Assembly: GCA_013076295.1 (NCBI GenBank)
Contig: RQOL01000824.1
Location: forward strand, 2,790,001 to 2,854,000
DNA: 64,000 bases
Source of the DNA: Sanderia malayensis
Lineage: Eukaryota > Cnidaria > Scyphozoa > Semaeostomeae > Pelagiidae
Reading direction: 5' to 3'
The notes beneath the pieces were generated by a model that was not told where the DNA came from, did not search any database, and was given only the letters and a program-made list of their open reading frames with translations. The stretch's first letter is position 1. Every line of letters begins with the position of its first letter. This document shows, piece by piece, positions 12,501 through 24,200 of the stretch. Both the position numbers and the translations under genes were made by a program.

Positions 12501-15500
12501 GTTTACTGAATTATAGTTGATTGAAGCTGTACAAGCAAACACAGGAAAATTGTATTTGCTTGAGCAGCTAATTTAGATTAACTAGGTAAATCGTGGTTTA
12601 TATGCCTGATAATATCTTGAGCTTGACCAGTCAACTTATTCGTAGGCGAGTTGAGCATCTGCGAGCCTGGAAAGAAGGGGATCCAGGGTTGAATATAATT
12701 AGCATACTACTCAGCAGATGCATTCTATTATATCTGACTGCGTTCAAGGATGATAGTTAGTGATATTTATTTGCTTGTGATATTTTTGTTTAGATCTAGC
12801 TTCAACGCCATGGTCACCGTCTGTGTCTCAACCAGAGCCATCTGTGTGGAACCAAACCAAGTAACAAATATTTTAAAATATATCATTATAATTACACTTA
12901 TCCTTAGTTAAATTCAGTTGTTTTAAAACCAGCCGAGGTATTATATATAATTTTTTTGCCTTTCTGTTTAGATCGCCAACTGCTGAAATCGACGAAGAGA
13001 AAGAGAAGGTTGGAAATGTAAGACATGTTTATAATGCATGTTATAGCGCGTTGTCTTACCGTATATGGATACATGGGAGCTGTTGTGTATTATACACCTC
13101 GCCATCCATAAAGTTGAATATCGTAGTTTCGAATTCCTTTGATCCGGAACACCCCGTTATCTCAAGCAAATTGTTACTTCTCAGCAAAAAATGTGATATT
13201 TTGACTTTTTGATGTATTGATCAAATCCCTCTGCGGAGTTTGAGACAGCGAGAGTCAATTGCATACAGTCAAATCTGCATAGTTCGAACTCGTGTAGTTT
13301 GAACTCCATCTAATTCGAACGAAATTTTCCGTCCCTTCAAGGATCACTAATGAACCAACCTTTATAAAACAAACCTCTATAATTCGAACTTTTTGTAATA
13401 CGAACATTTTCACGCTTCCCCAGGCTGTTCAAATTAGACAGAGTTGACTGTAGTTGTGTTTATTTAAAAAAGTACCGTGCATTTTTGAATGCAACATATC
13501 AATCATCACAACGTCTCTAATTTACATCCTTATTTAGTCCTCATCCTTATTCCTTATTCACCGTTGTTTGTTTGTATTTGATAAAGTTTATCATTTCCCA
13601 GAATGCTGTTTTGGAAAGGATCAAGAGGGACGTCGAAATGGAGGAAGCGCAGCGAATGAGGATTCTCGACGATCAAAAGTCCAGGCAAACAGAGGAAGGT
13701 AAATCGAACAAAAGTCATGACCAAGAGAAACAGGATGAGGAATCACAGGGAAGAGATGAGGCGCTGAATGAATCTGTGTCTGAAGAGAATCAATCTGCAT
13801 CTGAGGTGGATTCCGTGAACGAAGCAAACAATGCTAAGAAGACAGCTGAGAAGAAAAAGAAGCAAGATACCGATAAAAAGGTAAATATGACCGGTTTTTT
13901 TATTACAGTTGATTTCTGTAGAAGCCAAACGATGCTAGGTTGTTAAAGTTATGCATGTAGTGTATGGTATTGTATGGTATATGCGATTTTTGAGATTACG
14001 TGGAGCTTTAGAAGGTTGGATAGAACTCAGAGCTCGGATAGAACTCAGAGCTAGGAGAGAACTCAGAGCTTGAAGAGAACTCAGAGCTTAGAGAGAACTC
14101 AGAGCTTGGAGCGAACTCAGAGCTTGGAGCGAACTCAGAGCTTAGAGAGAACTCAGAGCTTAGAGAGAATTCAGAGCTTAGAGAGAACTCAGAGCTTCAA
14201 GGGAGCTTAGAACGTAGTTGGAACGTTGATCGTTGCATATTCATGGTTTTTGTAACCTTTCTCGAACGTTTGACCAATTCTCCTCCAGAAGGCAGATCGA
14301 GAAAGACAGCAAAAGAGGGAGGAAGAGCAAAGAAAAGTACAGGAAGCTCTCGAGAAGCAACAACAACAGATACAGAAGAGGAAAGAAGAAGAAGCAACAA
14401 CAAAGCAAAGACAACTTCAACAGCAGCAACAACAACAGATGCTTGAACAACAACAACAGCAGCAACAACAACAGCAATATCTTCTCAAACAAAAGCAACA
14501 ACAACAACGTCAACAGCAATTGCTTGAGCAGCACAAACTGCAGATGTTGATGCTTCACCAGCAACAACAACAACAAGAGAACATGCAGCAAGAATCAAGA
14601 CGTCACGTCGTAAGTATTTTCTATTTGAACTGTTGGAATACATCTAAAGTCAGCTCTGTGTAGTTCGCGATTCCCTGAGTTTTCGAACTTCAAACATTTA
14701 CCATTTACGTCAAACTTAATGTCAAATTTTCGCTCAAATATTCAATATTTCAGTACAGTGTACAGTGCAACCTCCATGTCACGGACGTCTGCATGGTAAA
14801 GTCATTATTACTAGTACCATTTACGTGGCGGTATCCACTATACAGATGTTGATTGCAATAATTCCAACACATTTTGAACAATATCTTGGAGTTAGTGTCT
14901 GCTTGAGGCATCCATCAATACTATGCTCTTCTATAATTCGCTTAATCATTTGAAATAATGGGTGCTTTTGTTTTAAGGGAAACGAGGGGCCTTCGTGGAA
15001 CATTCCAACGTCATCCAGTGCTCCATCGTTAACCGAAATTCAACGAATGGAGGAAAGGAGACAGATGGCAATTCGCGAGAAGCTCCAGCAACTTCAAGCC
15101 CACGAGCAGCGGTTACAACACCAACAACAGCAACAACAAAGAGCCGCGGCTGGATGGGGAGACAAGAGGTATGTGATGTCTTCATTGTCTTTGTTAAGTG
15201 CTTCATCGAGTAAAGCATTCGTACCTTTGAGTGGGTATGAGATAGTCGACTTCACGACTTAAAATCCAAGCTATTATCCAGGGTACGATTTGACAGGTTC
15301 CAACAATATGATTCGATTTTATTAATCGCGGGTTCCATTATGCATCGCTTAAGATATCTGTTGTTATCAGCATGCTCTGAACACAATTTCAATTTTGTTC
15401 CTCAGTGGTAAACCAGTTGCTTCGCTTCGTCAAATACAAGAAGACGAAGCAAGACAGTTGCATGCAAGGCAAAGAAATCAACAACAAATTCAACAGCAAC

Positions 15501-18500
15501 AAGTCAAGGTAACGTATTTCATACGTAGCCTGGTTAGACGCTCATAGCTTCCTTTAATTATAGCAATCTGCATTGTCTGCTAATAGATTGAAGATGCTTT
15601 TCAGGGGTGAAATAAGTGAATGTAGAGGGAATAATCATCGAGTTGCATCGAGTTGATTTGCAAGGGATGGGTTATCCATGGTTTAATATAAGCCTCATTC
15701 TCTGGAAAGGCTCATGCTACTTGTAACAAAGCTACTCTCGCCGATAATCACGAATAATCACGAAAGTACGAATATATAGCTATCAATCCAGTTGTCAGAC
15801 AAGTTATCAATGTGGTCCCAGTTGGTATAAGCCCCTGACCCCCGGAAATTCTGGGTACTCATTTACCCGCCTCGGAAGGATGGAGAGCTGAGTTGACTGA
15901 CAGCTTGTAGTTCGTGGTTCCGACCGTATTTAGGTTGAACCAGTGAAGGTATGACCGCCACTCCCAACACCACGCAACCAGGCAACACCATGGTAATAGT
16001 TTTTCAGACAACCAATGAAAACGTGACTGTGGAATTATGCATGTATAAAGGGAATGTATAAAGTGGGTATTGTTTTGCGATTTGCACTAGCATTAAATGG
16101 CTGACACATAAGGTGCGATTTCTATCTTAGATGAATCAGAGTGCAATGCAAAGCGCATGGAACACAAAAGGTCAACAACAACAACAACAGCAACAGAATT
16201 ATGCCCTTTACGAAACGCCAGGAGGTGCGTCATTTTGGGATGACGTCATGGGTCGTCCTCCCTCCTTGGATGCTACGAGTCATTTGCAACAGCGAAGCGG
16301 TCAGCAAAAGGCAAGAACTGTCAGGTTTGTGTTTATGTACGAGATTATTAAGCACATTTAAGCTATATCCAAGTACAAGGATTGCCAAGTTGCTCAGTGA
16401 TGAATATGTATCGAGAGAGAAACATAGGGTATATACATATGGCAAGTTGAAGTCAAAGGAGACAGAAAGATGTTTGATGCATTGCGGAATTCGATGTATC
16501 GAAAAGTCGAAGGAAGTGAGAAATTGATTTGGTAAACAAGAGTTTGATTTATCGAGGATCAAACGTATACGTATAGCAAGTGGAAAGCAAAAGAAGCAGA
16601 TTTATGTCCGAGCTATCGAGGATTTCGACTTTAAATGGTCGAATCTCCTGATATGTTGATACGACCTGATGAGGTTAAATTGTACACTTGACTTGCATAT
16701 GGCTTTCTCTGAGTAAATTCCTATTAATTTTTTTATACTTATTTTGCAGTGACTCTGCTTTCCCCACGTTGGCTGGACCGAAAGTGAACAAGAAGACAAA
16801 GGATGAGGTGCGTGTGAATTCATTGTCAACGATAATTTAATGTTTGTTTTGTCACGACGCTAATCCGACCATTCTAATCCGACCATTCAATGTATCACAG
16901 TGAATTTAACCGACCAGTGGTTGTTTTTATGGACCATAGCATCTTTAACTGTATTGCTCAAGAGGTTGTTTTGACCATGGAATAGAGTAGCTAAAAATCT
17001 GTATATAAGAACCAATGGACCAAAAATGATATTTCTGCTCAAAAGAATAGAAGAAACAATTGTCTATTGTTTTTAAACAATAGAAGAAGCAATAGCCTGT
17101 TGTTTTTGAGCAATAAGCTGGATGAGACATTTGCAGGTTCTTATGTGCGGGTTGTTAGTGTATTGTAGAATATTTAATAATCTTGTTACCCGGAGAAGTG
17201 TTGTACATTTCAACCACCACTGGTACCACCAGTGTTAACGAATGACAATGCAAATTCTTATTGACTTACCTCAGGATTTTGTGCGTCGTTGGTTCCCAAA
17301 GATCAACCCTGCTGAAGATTTCGTCCAATGGGTCAACAAGAATCTACCTGCAATCGGAAAATTAGTTGATGGTAAGAATAATACCTCCGGTTTCTCCTGT
17401 ACTTTTTACTGTTGTAGTCATTACAAATTGCATCAAGGCACGGGTGTTTGTCTCATTAAGATATAGTATGCATCATATGCTATAAATATGCTATAGGTAC
17501 CTGATATAGTATACATCATATGCTATAAACATAATTTAGGTACCTCTTGATATCAATGTGTATGCAGAGGTTACCTAACTTCTTAATATAATGCATGTTA
17601 TATTGAATTTTGGTCGACCAGAGCATTGATTACTGCATGGTTGTAATTTTTTAGTTGCGACACTTGTACAGTTCCTGCAAGAAGTCAATTCTCCATACGA
17701 GGTATAGTCATAAACATATACCAACATATACTAGTTCATGTTTTGTGTAAATTGCCATTATCGTTACTAAATATCCCCCAGGACACTAGATGCATATACA
17801 TCACAGCTTGTGGATACCTGCTATTATTTCTTTAGTTAACTGCAGATATATATTCTCAGTTCTCCCTCGCAATTCCCGTTTCATCCCAGAGCAGCTTCCC
17901 CTGCAGCGACAGACCAAACCTAACAACAACCCCCCTCTTCTTTACACTTGCCGCATGTTAGCCATTGAAACAAAATGGAAACGTTCCTACAGGTAAATAA
18001 TTAATGCCGTTGTTTTTGCATCAGGTATACGAGTATATCCGCAGCTACTTTGGTGATAGTTCGGATGCGCAGACATTTGCAAGAGAGTATCTTGAATGGA
18101 GGAAGGGCAATTGTAAATCTCCAAACTCGGTATTTTGATAATATTATAACTAATATTATTACCACCCCTGTTAAATATCATTGTACGTTGCATTGAAATA
18201 TCATTCTCAAGGCATACTGCATTTCTTTGATGCTTCGTCAATGTATGCACAATACCATGTCCTGTGCCTTGCCAAAGTATACTGTAATGTGTTCTCAAAG
18301 TGTTCACTTGTGCCTTGCCAATAGTACCATGTGTCCCCAAAGTGTCCAGCAATACTTTATCAAAATGTACTGTAACATTGTCCAAAATGACTTTCCAACA
18401 GCACCATGTCCCCAAAGTGTCCAGCAATACTTTACTAAAGTATAGTGTAACATTTTCCAAAATGACTTGCCAACAGTACCATGTCCCTAAAGTGTCCAGC

Positions 18501-18887
18501 AATACTTTATCATAGTATACTGTAACATTTTCCAAAATGACTTTCCAACAGCACCATGTCCCCAAAGTGTCCAACAATACTTTACTAAAGTATAGTGTAA
18601 CATTTTCCCAACTTTTCCAGCTATTCCTTGCCAAAGTATACAGCTATAGCCATATGCCAATTGTTTTACAGCAGTACCAGGCAGCCATATCCGAATCAGG
18701 AATGATGCAAATGAACAATGAATTGATGTCCCCAGACGGAGATGACCCGAGCGGCAAGAAGAAGAAACAAAAGAAGAAAATGCAGAAAGTCAACCCGAGT
18801 CTGCTTGGCTTCAGCTGTAATCCCGATCCTGACCTCATCAACCGGGGAGAGATTCAAAGTGCCATGGATGCTTGGAACAAGAAATGA
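6588..18887 (+). CDS. GIGYF: GIGYF (GRB10-interacting GYF protein) translational repressor
   Basis: 27 coding exons, phase-consistent throughout, give 1,236 residues (human GIGYF2 about 1,300). Exons: 6588-6603, 7058-7091, 7307-7532, 7964-8063, 8269-8371, 8535-8587, 8841-8981, 9322-9557, 9984-10022, 10122-10565, 10943-11102, 11429-11530, 11664-11728, 11962-12108, 12237-12357, 12794-12860, 12972-13017, 13602-13880, 14289-14609, 14978-15168, 15406-15508, 16131-16324, 16750-16807, 17275-17371, 17655-17701, 18025-18129, 18672-18887. Residues 12-24 give the family start FGPEWLRAL. Residues 40-56 contain FRYGREEMLALF, the 4EHP-binding helix. RG-rich stretches follow. Residues 277-300 contain LPEWC and LGTFDSSG, the DDX6-binding motif. 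The GYF domain is at about 503-560 (DWIYRDPQGEIQGPFS...WF.AGYF). A Gln-rich coiled region and FWDD motif follow, then a C-terminal helical domain (about 1083-1165) and a Lys-rich tail with NPSLLGFS. It is expected to bridge 4EHP and DDX6 to silence and decay mRNAs in the cytoplasm. The 16-base first exon was chosen because it alone supplies an in-phase ATG. Confidence 0.95.
9828..9925. mobile_element. Fragment of pogo/Tigger-like MITE (family B)
   Basis: Intronic fragment with the family words TAGTTCGAACTCCAATCG, CGTCCCTTCAA and AAAAGAGCC, matching the left half of the better copies at 13264-13452 and 50268-50455. The right terminal inverted repeat is missing. Confidence 0.5.
11192..11311. 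repeat. Trinucleotide-type microsatellite (GTAGTT)n in GIGYF intron
   Basis: About 120 bases of imperfect GTA/GTT repeats between the two exons that encode the GYF domain. The opposite strand reads as a run of Thr codons, which is a repeat artefact and not a protein. Confidence 0.9.
13264..13452. mobile_element. pogo/Tigger-like MITE (family B), near-complete copy
   Basis: About 190 bp in a GIGYF intron. It begins TACAGTCAAATCTGC and ends AGAGTTGACTGTA, so the ends are inverted repeats flanked by TA. Inside are several TTCGAACT words and CGTCCCTTCAAGGATCA. The sequence repeats at 50268-50455 and 57908-58102. CAGTCAA-type ends with TA targets are typical of Tc1/mariner pogo-like families; there is no transposase. 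Confidence 0.75.
14020..14205. repeat. 18-20 bp minisatellite (AACTCAGAGCTTNGAGAG)
   Basis: About ten tandem copies of GAACTCAGAGCTTAGAGA and close variants in a GIGYF intron just before the Gln-rich exon. Confidence 0.9.
16988..17163. mobile_element. MITE family A copy (diverged)
   Basis: Intronic element whose left end has CTGTATATAAGAACCAATG and whose right end has GGTTCTTATGTGCGGG. Its interior words (AGAAACAAT, TGTCTATTG) are shared with the cleaner copies at 23409-23558 and 51730-51874. Confidence 0.6.
17463..17545. repeat. Tandem duplication in GIGYF intron
   Basis: Two near-identical units of about 50 bp contain GATATAGTATGCATCATATGC and GGTACCT in the order unit-unit, between the exons ending at 17371 and starting at 17655. 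Confidence 0.6.
18290..18615. repeat. 75-bp minisatellite in last GIGYF intron
   Basis: About four and a half copies of a 75-bp unit containing CCCCAAAGTGTCCAGCAATA, CTGTAACATT and CCAAAATGACTTTCCAACAG. Because 75 is a multiple of three and the unit lacks stops on the minus strand, it yields a spurious 215-codon antisense frame with a 25-residue repeat. Confidence 0.9.
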
Positions 18888-21291
18888 AGAATCAAGAACA
18901 ATTCGGTATTTGAGTTTGGTTAATATGCAATAAGACGATTTCAATTACGAGCGATGAATTATATAACGAAGAAAGTGGTAGAGAATTGCAATAAATGATG
19001 AGATACGTTGGTTTTTCTGTACTTGGATTTTTTTTAGTTTTGTTCATTCTTTTCGTTCCAATGAGGTCTTGCTGCGGATCTGCCAACAAATTTCTTTGCA
19101 GTGCAAGTTTAATTTAGAGTCTTGACTCAACAAAACTTTTAATTTTAATTTTTATAAAAAAGTGCTTCATAAGAAATTTGTACTCGCTTCATGAAAGAGT
19201 TCAGAAGGTTCAGTGCTGGATTTTCGACCTCTAAGAAAGTGAAAAAATTACTCGAAATTTCAACAACACAAAATAGCTACTTGATGTTGTGACCATAATA
19301 TAGCATCTATTGACAGTTGATGTTATAAATATTATTTATACCATAGCATTGCTTTTCTGTCAATGCTATTGTTCGGTGACGTAATACTTCTTAATTGCTG
19401 CCAAGAACTTAACAAGCCTCAACGAAAATTTAGTACTGAAATTGGGAAACTGCTGAGAAAGGTTGGGCACTGTCCTGAAAAACCCTAATGTTTGACCCAC
19501 GAAAACGCGAACTCTCGTAACGTGAGCAATTTTTCATTCTCTTGGGGTTTGGTTCGACTCAAGTTCGACTTTGTTTGACTGTGGTAATCTGGTTCCTTTG
19601 AGGTGTTCCTCGGATATGATGTGGCTTTGAATATAACTGCGAAGTTCCCACAAATAAATACTTTATTTCTGTCGCTCATCAGATATGCTACCAAATGTTG
19701 AATTATGATTTGATCAAATCAAATCTTGTCAAAGAAAATTGTTTATAAGAAACTAAAGCTAGAATATAGAATGCAAACTTTAAGAAGCTTTAGTATACTT
19801 GGTTTGAGAATAATTAGAAAAATGCAAAATTGGCATTCTTAAAAAGGAATCTATTGGCACGTCATAGTCTCAATGCATATATAGAATTTTGTTAAGCTTT
19901 GTTCAGAACAAATTGTAATCTTTAATTTTGAAAATGCACGGGGTTTTTGTGACGGTCATGTAGCCAAAAGTGCTCAACTTCCAAACCACGAGGTAGTTTT
20001 GGATCCCAGAAATAAGAAGCAGATTAAACACTCTTATTATTAAAACGCCAAAATTGCCATGCCCAATTAAGAAACTTTTAGTACTAAGTACTGATGATTA
20101 CAAGTTCCTTATAAAAATATCGCTTAACTGAGCAAAATGCCATGGCGATGCTCAATATTAAATTAAAGGTAAGTTTAAAATAACGTGTGTTTCTGTTTTA
20201 TTATTTATCACGCAACTAAACTTTCTATTATCAACTTTAATCTTGGCCAACTATTAAAGGTACTTAAAGTTGTTAATGAGTGGCTTAGCTCTCTGTGCGC
20301 GTAAAAAGGATTAGTGGTCGTGGAAAGAACCTCTAAATACGCAGGTACGTATTATACAGTGTTTTTGTAATTTCTATAATATAATGTAGGCTAGCCTGCC
20401 TGGCTCTCAAATTGAATTGAAATATTTTTATTGAAAAAAGTTTTGTTTGGAGTGGGAGGATAAGGAAGTTCCTTCGTCCCAACCCAAGGAAACGACACTG
20501 CAAGTAAAATCTCTTTTAACTGCGGTTTTTATTGTTTTCTAATTCACAAACAGCAGATGTGGTCGTGATGGGACGAAAGTCGAAGGCACACAAGTAATAG
20601 CAGAAAAAAATTGATGTGAGACTGTGAGTGTCTAAATCTGTTGCACTGATCCAAACAACTGAATGCTCAAAAGGAAATGCATAAATGGGGCATAAATGAA
20701 GACAAAAATTGGAAAACAAATGCTAAAAGTGAAATAAGGCACTTTGTGGCGGCAAGTTATGCAAAATAGGTAATCTGGAATATTTTAACGAAATCTGAGG
20801 ATATTTTCGTGAGCTTCTTAATGATATTTACATGAAGTAAAAAAGATTCCCTCCGGGCTTTTCATTCATTTTCCGGATTTTCTCGCCAACCAAATCACAA
20901 GAGAATACACAATTGAAGTGAACTTGTTTACAAAAGTTCTCATGTTTATACAGCGGTGTATGTCGAATATATAAGACTCGATTTCGTTAGTCAAACATTC
21001 ATGAATTATAATAACGATATGATAATTCGTTTCTACAACTGGAAACACCATTTGATGGTATGAATTATGGAATATCTTCAAATTATTACTCGCACTAAGA
21101 GCCAAGAAGGAACAATAGGACTTTGTAGCCAGCGGTAACCCATCTCATGTGAGTTTATGCGAAGGCCTATATTACACGGAGTTTGTTTTTCATGTTGAAA
21201 AAGGAGAAGTTCAGAGTGTTATTTTAGAAGCTTATGTTGCGCAAAGGGATACAGATATTTTGGTGTCAAATTTTTTCATTCTCATATCAAA
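18888..21291. other. Intergenic region between GIGYF and Dispatched-like gene
   Basis: AT-rich, with no recognisable exon chain. It should hold the GIGYF 3' UTR and the promoter and possible non-coding 5' exons of the next gene. Short open frames (for example on the minus strand at 19485-19694 and 20866-21105) show no domain or splice support. Confidence 0.5.
18990..18995 (+). promoter_or_regulatory. Likely GIGYF polyadenylation signal AATAAA
   Basis: Canonical hexamer about 100 bases after the GIGYF stop codon, followed within 30 bases by a T-rich stretch. Confidence 0.6.
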
Positions 21292-24200
21292 ATGGAAATT
21301 GCACAGTTTGATGACGAGAACTATCTTATGCAAGAGAGTCGTGCCCCGACTGTGGTGGCTAACCCAAACAAGAAATATTCAATTGTTTGCTGTATTAATT
21401 CATGGAAGTGTCCTAAATTCATACAAAGAATCAAAAACGTTTTGGGAAAGATATTCACGAAGCTATGGAACATTTATATAGCTGCAAACACAAGATCTTG
21501 GTCAGCGATTTTACTTCTGTTATTAGTAATTGGAGTGAATATCGCTTTATTTTTCGTGGCCGTCATAAAGCACCCGGTACAAGTAGACTATTCCTTGACT
21601 GCATTTGAGGTTCCTGATCACAAAGCGTCGAAGAAACTTGAGGCCCTAATTGCTGCTAAACATGACCAGTCTAGAGCGAGAGAAGAAGACAACGCCAAAA
21701 AGCAACAAAGACACACAAGAGACACGAACCCCGAAGTTGTTTTGAGCTCTCAATTCAGACAGAAATGGAAGCTGGACATCATATACTTAGCCAAAGATGG
21801 TAACGTTTTCACGGATGACAAACTAGAGTATATTCATAAAATCGAGAAGAAACTATTGAAAGATGAGAAATTTAAAGATTTCTGCTGGAAAACCAAAAAA
21901 GCATACAATGATGCTGAACTGAGGAAAAACGGTCATGGTTGCATGCCTCCAAATTCGCTAATTGATTTCTTTTTCAGGACAAACCTGTTTGACGGACAAG
22001 GAGGGAAGTTATCTGATATTAAAATAACCCTTGACTTTCTTCTAACAAAACTATCAACATTTTGGTATGTTGACGAATCATTTGGTGCTGATAATAGGAA
22101 AAGTAAATTCATGAGAAGCCAAGTTGATTTCGGTATTCCACTAAAGGGCTATACATTAGAGGCAGATAGTGTCAAGAAACAGCACGAAATTTTCAAAAAT
22201 TTCCTTGTGAAGTTTGTCAAGCAGCTGGGAACGGCATCCTCAGAGTAAGTTACCAAATCATCAGTTTTCTATAACAAGCAAACTTCAACTTAACGTTAGT
22301 AAAATTTATTTTTAGATACAGCTTTCATACATATGGAGCTTTTTGCAAGCACCGTTACTACCACTCCAACCTGCCTTAGCAAATGCATCTGCCTGCTTTA
22401 TTTGTATGGCAATTGTGGCTTTGTACACCTGCTAATCCACATTGGGTTTACAGCTGTCACTAAAAGCCTCATTAGCCCGACCAACATTTCCCACTTGCTT
22501 AATAATGCATTGCCTTTATATTTCAGTCAGGTCACTGTGCTGTACGGAAGCCCAGAGATCTATGACTATGAAATCAAGAGCACTTTCTACCACGATGTCC
22601 TCTTGGCAGCTATCAGCCTTGGCCTTGTCATGATACTCCTCTTCTTACTGACTTCGTTTTCACTATGGTTGACCTTGTTTGGTGTCCTGACATTTGTGTT
22701 CAGCATTCCACTTGCATACTTCAGCTACCGTGTTTTGCTTGGGGTAAAGACAATTGGAATTCTCACCGGGACAACCGTCTTTGTTATCATTGGCATTGGA
22801 GTTGATGATGTCTTTGTGTTCATAAATGTTTACAAGTGAGATTTTTTTTATGTTTACCGTTGTCAGGTTTTTTATCTACCTGTTGTTTTGTCTTCAAACA
22901 AAAACATATTTGTATAATGCAACGAGTCACTGAATAATTAACCTGTTATCTCATGGATAGTTTTTTGCTACTTGGTGGACTACAGCAAAAACCGACAGAT
23001 AAGAACTTGTAAATTTCCATCCAGGATATTGTTCCAAGACAATAGACTATAAGAACCACGATAAGATTGTTTCTTCTATTGTTTTGAATATGAATATCAC
23101 CCTGAAGGTTCTTAATCCATTGGTTCTTATATGTGGGTTTTTACTGTATTGTGAGAAATTCCCTAACCAGCTTCTACCACAAGTACCTGCATGGAGCAAG
23201 TAGCATTTAGTGCTAGCTCTTAAGACATGACAATCAGATATCTTATGATCCATTATTATGCAATTGCATGCTTTTCAAAATACTCTTAAAATCTCCAGCT
23301 ATTTTTTCTCAAATGGTTAGTGATGTTTCTCCAAAATTTCTACCTATGTTTTGCGGAAATATACAGAAATACTTTTTCCAAACGTCCAACTATGTATTCT
23401 TCTCAAAGTACAGTAAAAACCTGCATATAAGAACCAATGAATTAAGAACCTTCAGGGTGAATTTATATTCAAAACAATAGAAGAAACAATAGCCTATTGT
23501 CTTGGAACAATAGCCCGGGTGGAAATTTACAGGTTCTTATATGCAGGTTTTTACTGTATGCAAAAATATTTCTTTATGCATTTTTATCTTGCTTTGCTGA
23601 AGCATGCAGCAACATGTCCCTGAAATGTGCAGTTATATTTCTCCAAAACATGCAGCAACATTTCTCTGAATTCCATCGTCTTTTCTACCCAATTTATATA
23701 GCAATAAATATTCCCTTACAATTCTCAATGTTATCCCTCAGGCAAGCCTGGCATTTGAAAGACCCGAAAGAACGCATGAAACACTCCATAGCGACGGCTG
23801 CCAAGGCAACATTCTTTACCTCCTTCACAACGGCAGCAGCCTTTGGTGCAAACATCCTCTCCAAAGTACCAGCAGTGCACGATTTTGGTCTCTTCACGTG
23901 CATTCTCGTGATGACATGTTGGCTCATGGTTTTACTCTTGATGCCCGCCGCGATATTCCTTTGGCAAAGGTGGCTGGTGAAATGCGAAACGTGCATATGC
24001 TGTCGCAAGCAGACCAGTGATGGCAGTGAGTTTTTATATCTATCCAGCACTTGCGTAATCTGTTACATCTAGTTTTGTTATATAATAAACCAGTACTCAA
24101 AAGTCAGAAAAGGTTAAGAAACTGCAGTAATCGAGGCAAGAATTTGATTTGATTTAAAAAAAAAATAAAAAAAGTATACAAAAATCCAGAATTCAAATTT

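Noticed and set aside
14241..14591. Leu-rich 116-codon frame on the minus strand resembling a membrane protein
   Set aside because: Antisense shadow of the CAA/CAG-rich GIGYF exon; poly-Leu comes from TTG/CTG complements.
20866..21105. Minus-strand 79-codon frame near the Dispatched-like gene
   Set aside because: No domain, no splice partners, AT-rich composition like the flanking intergenic DNA.
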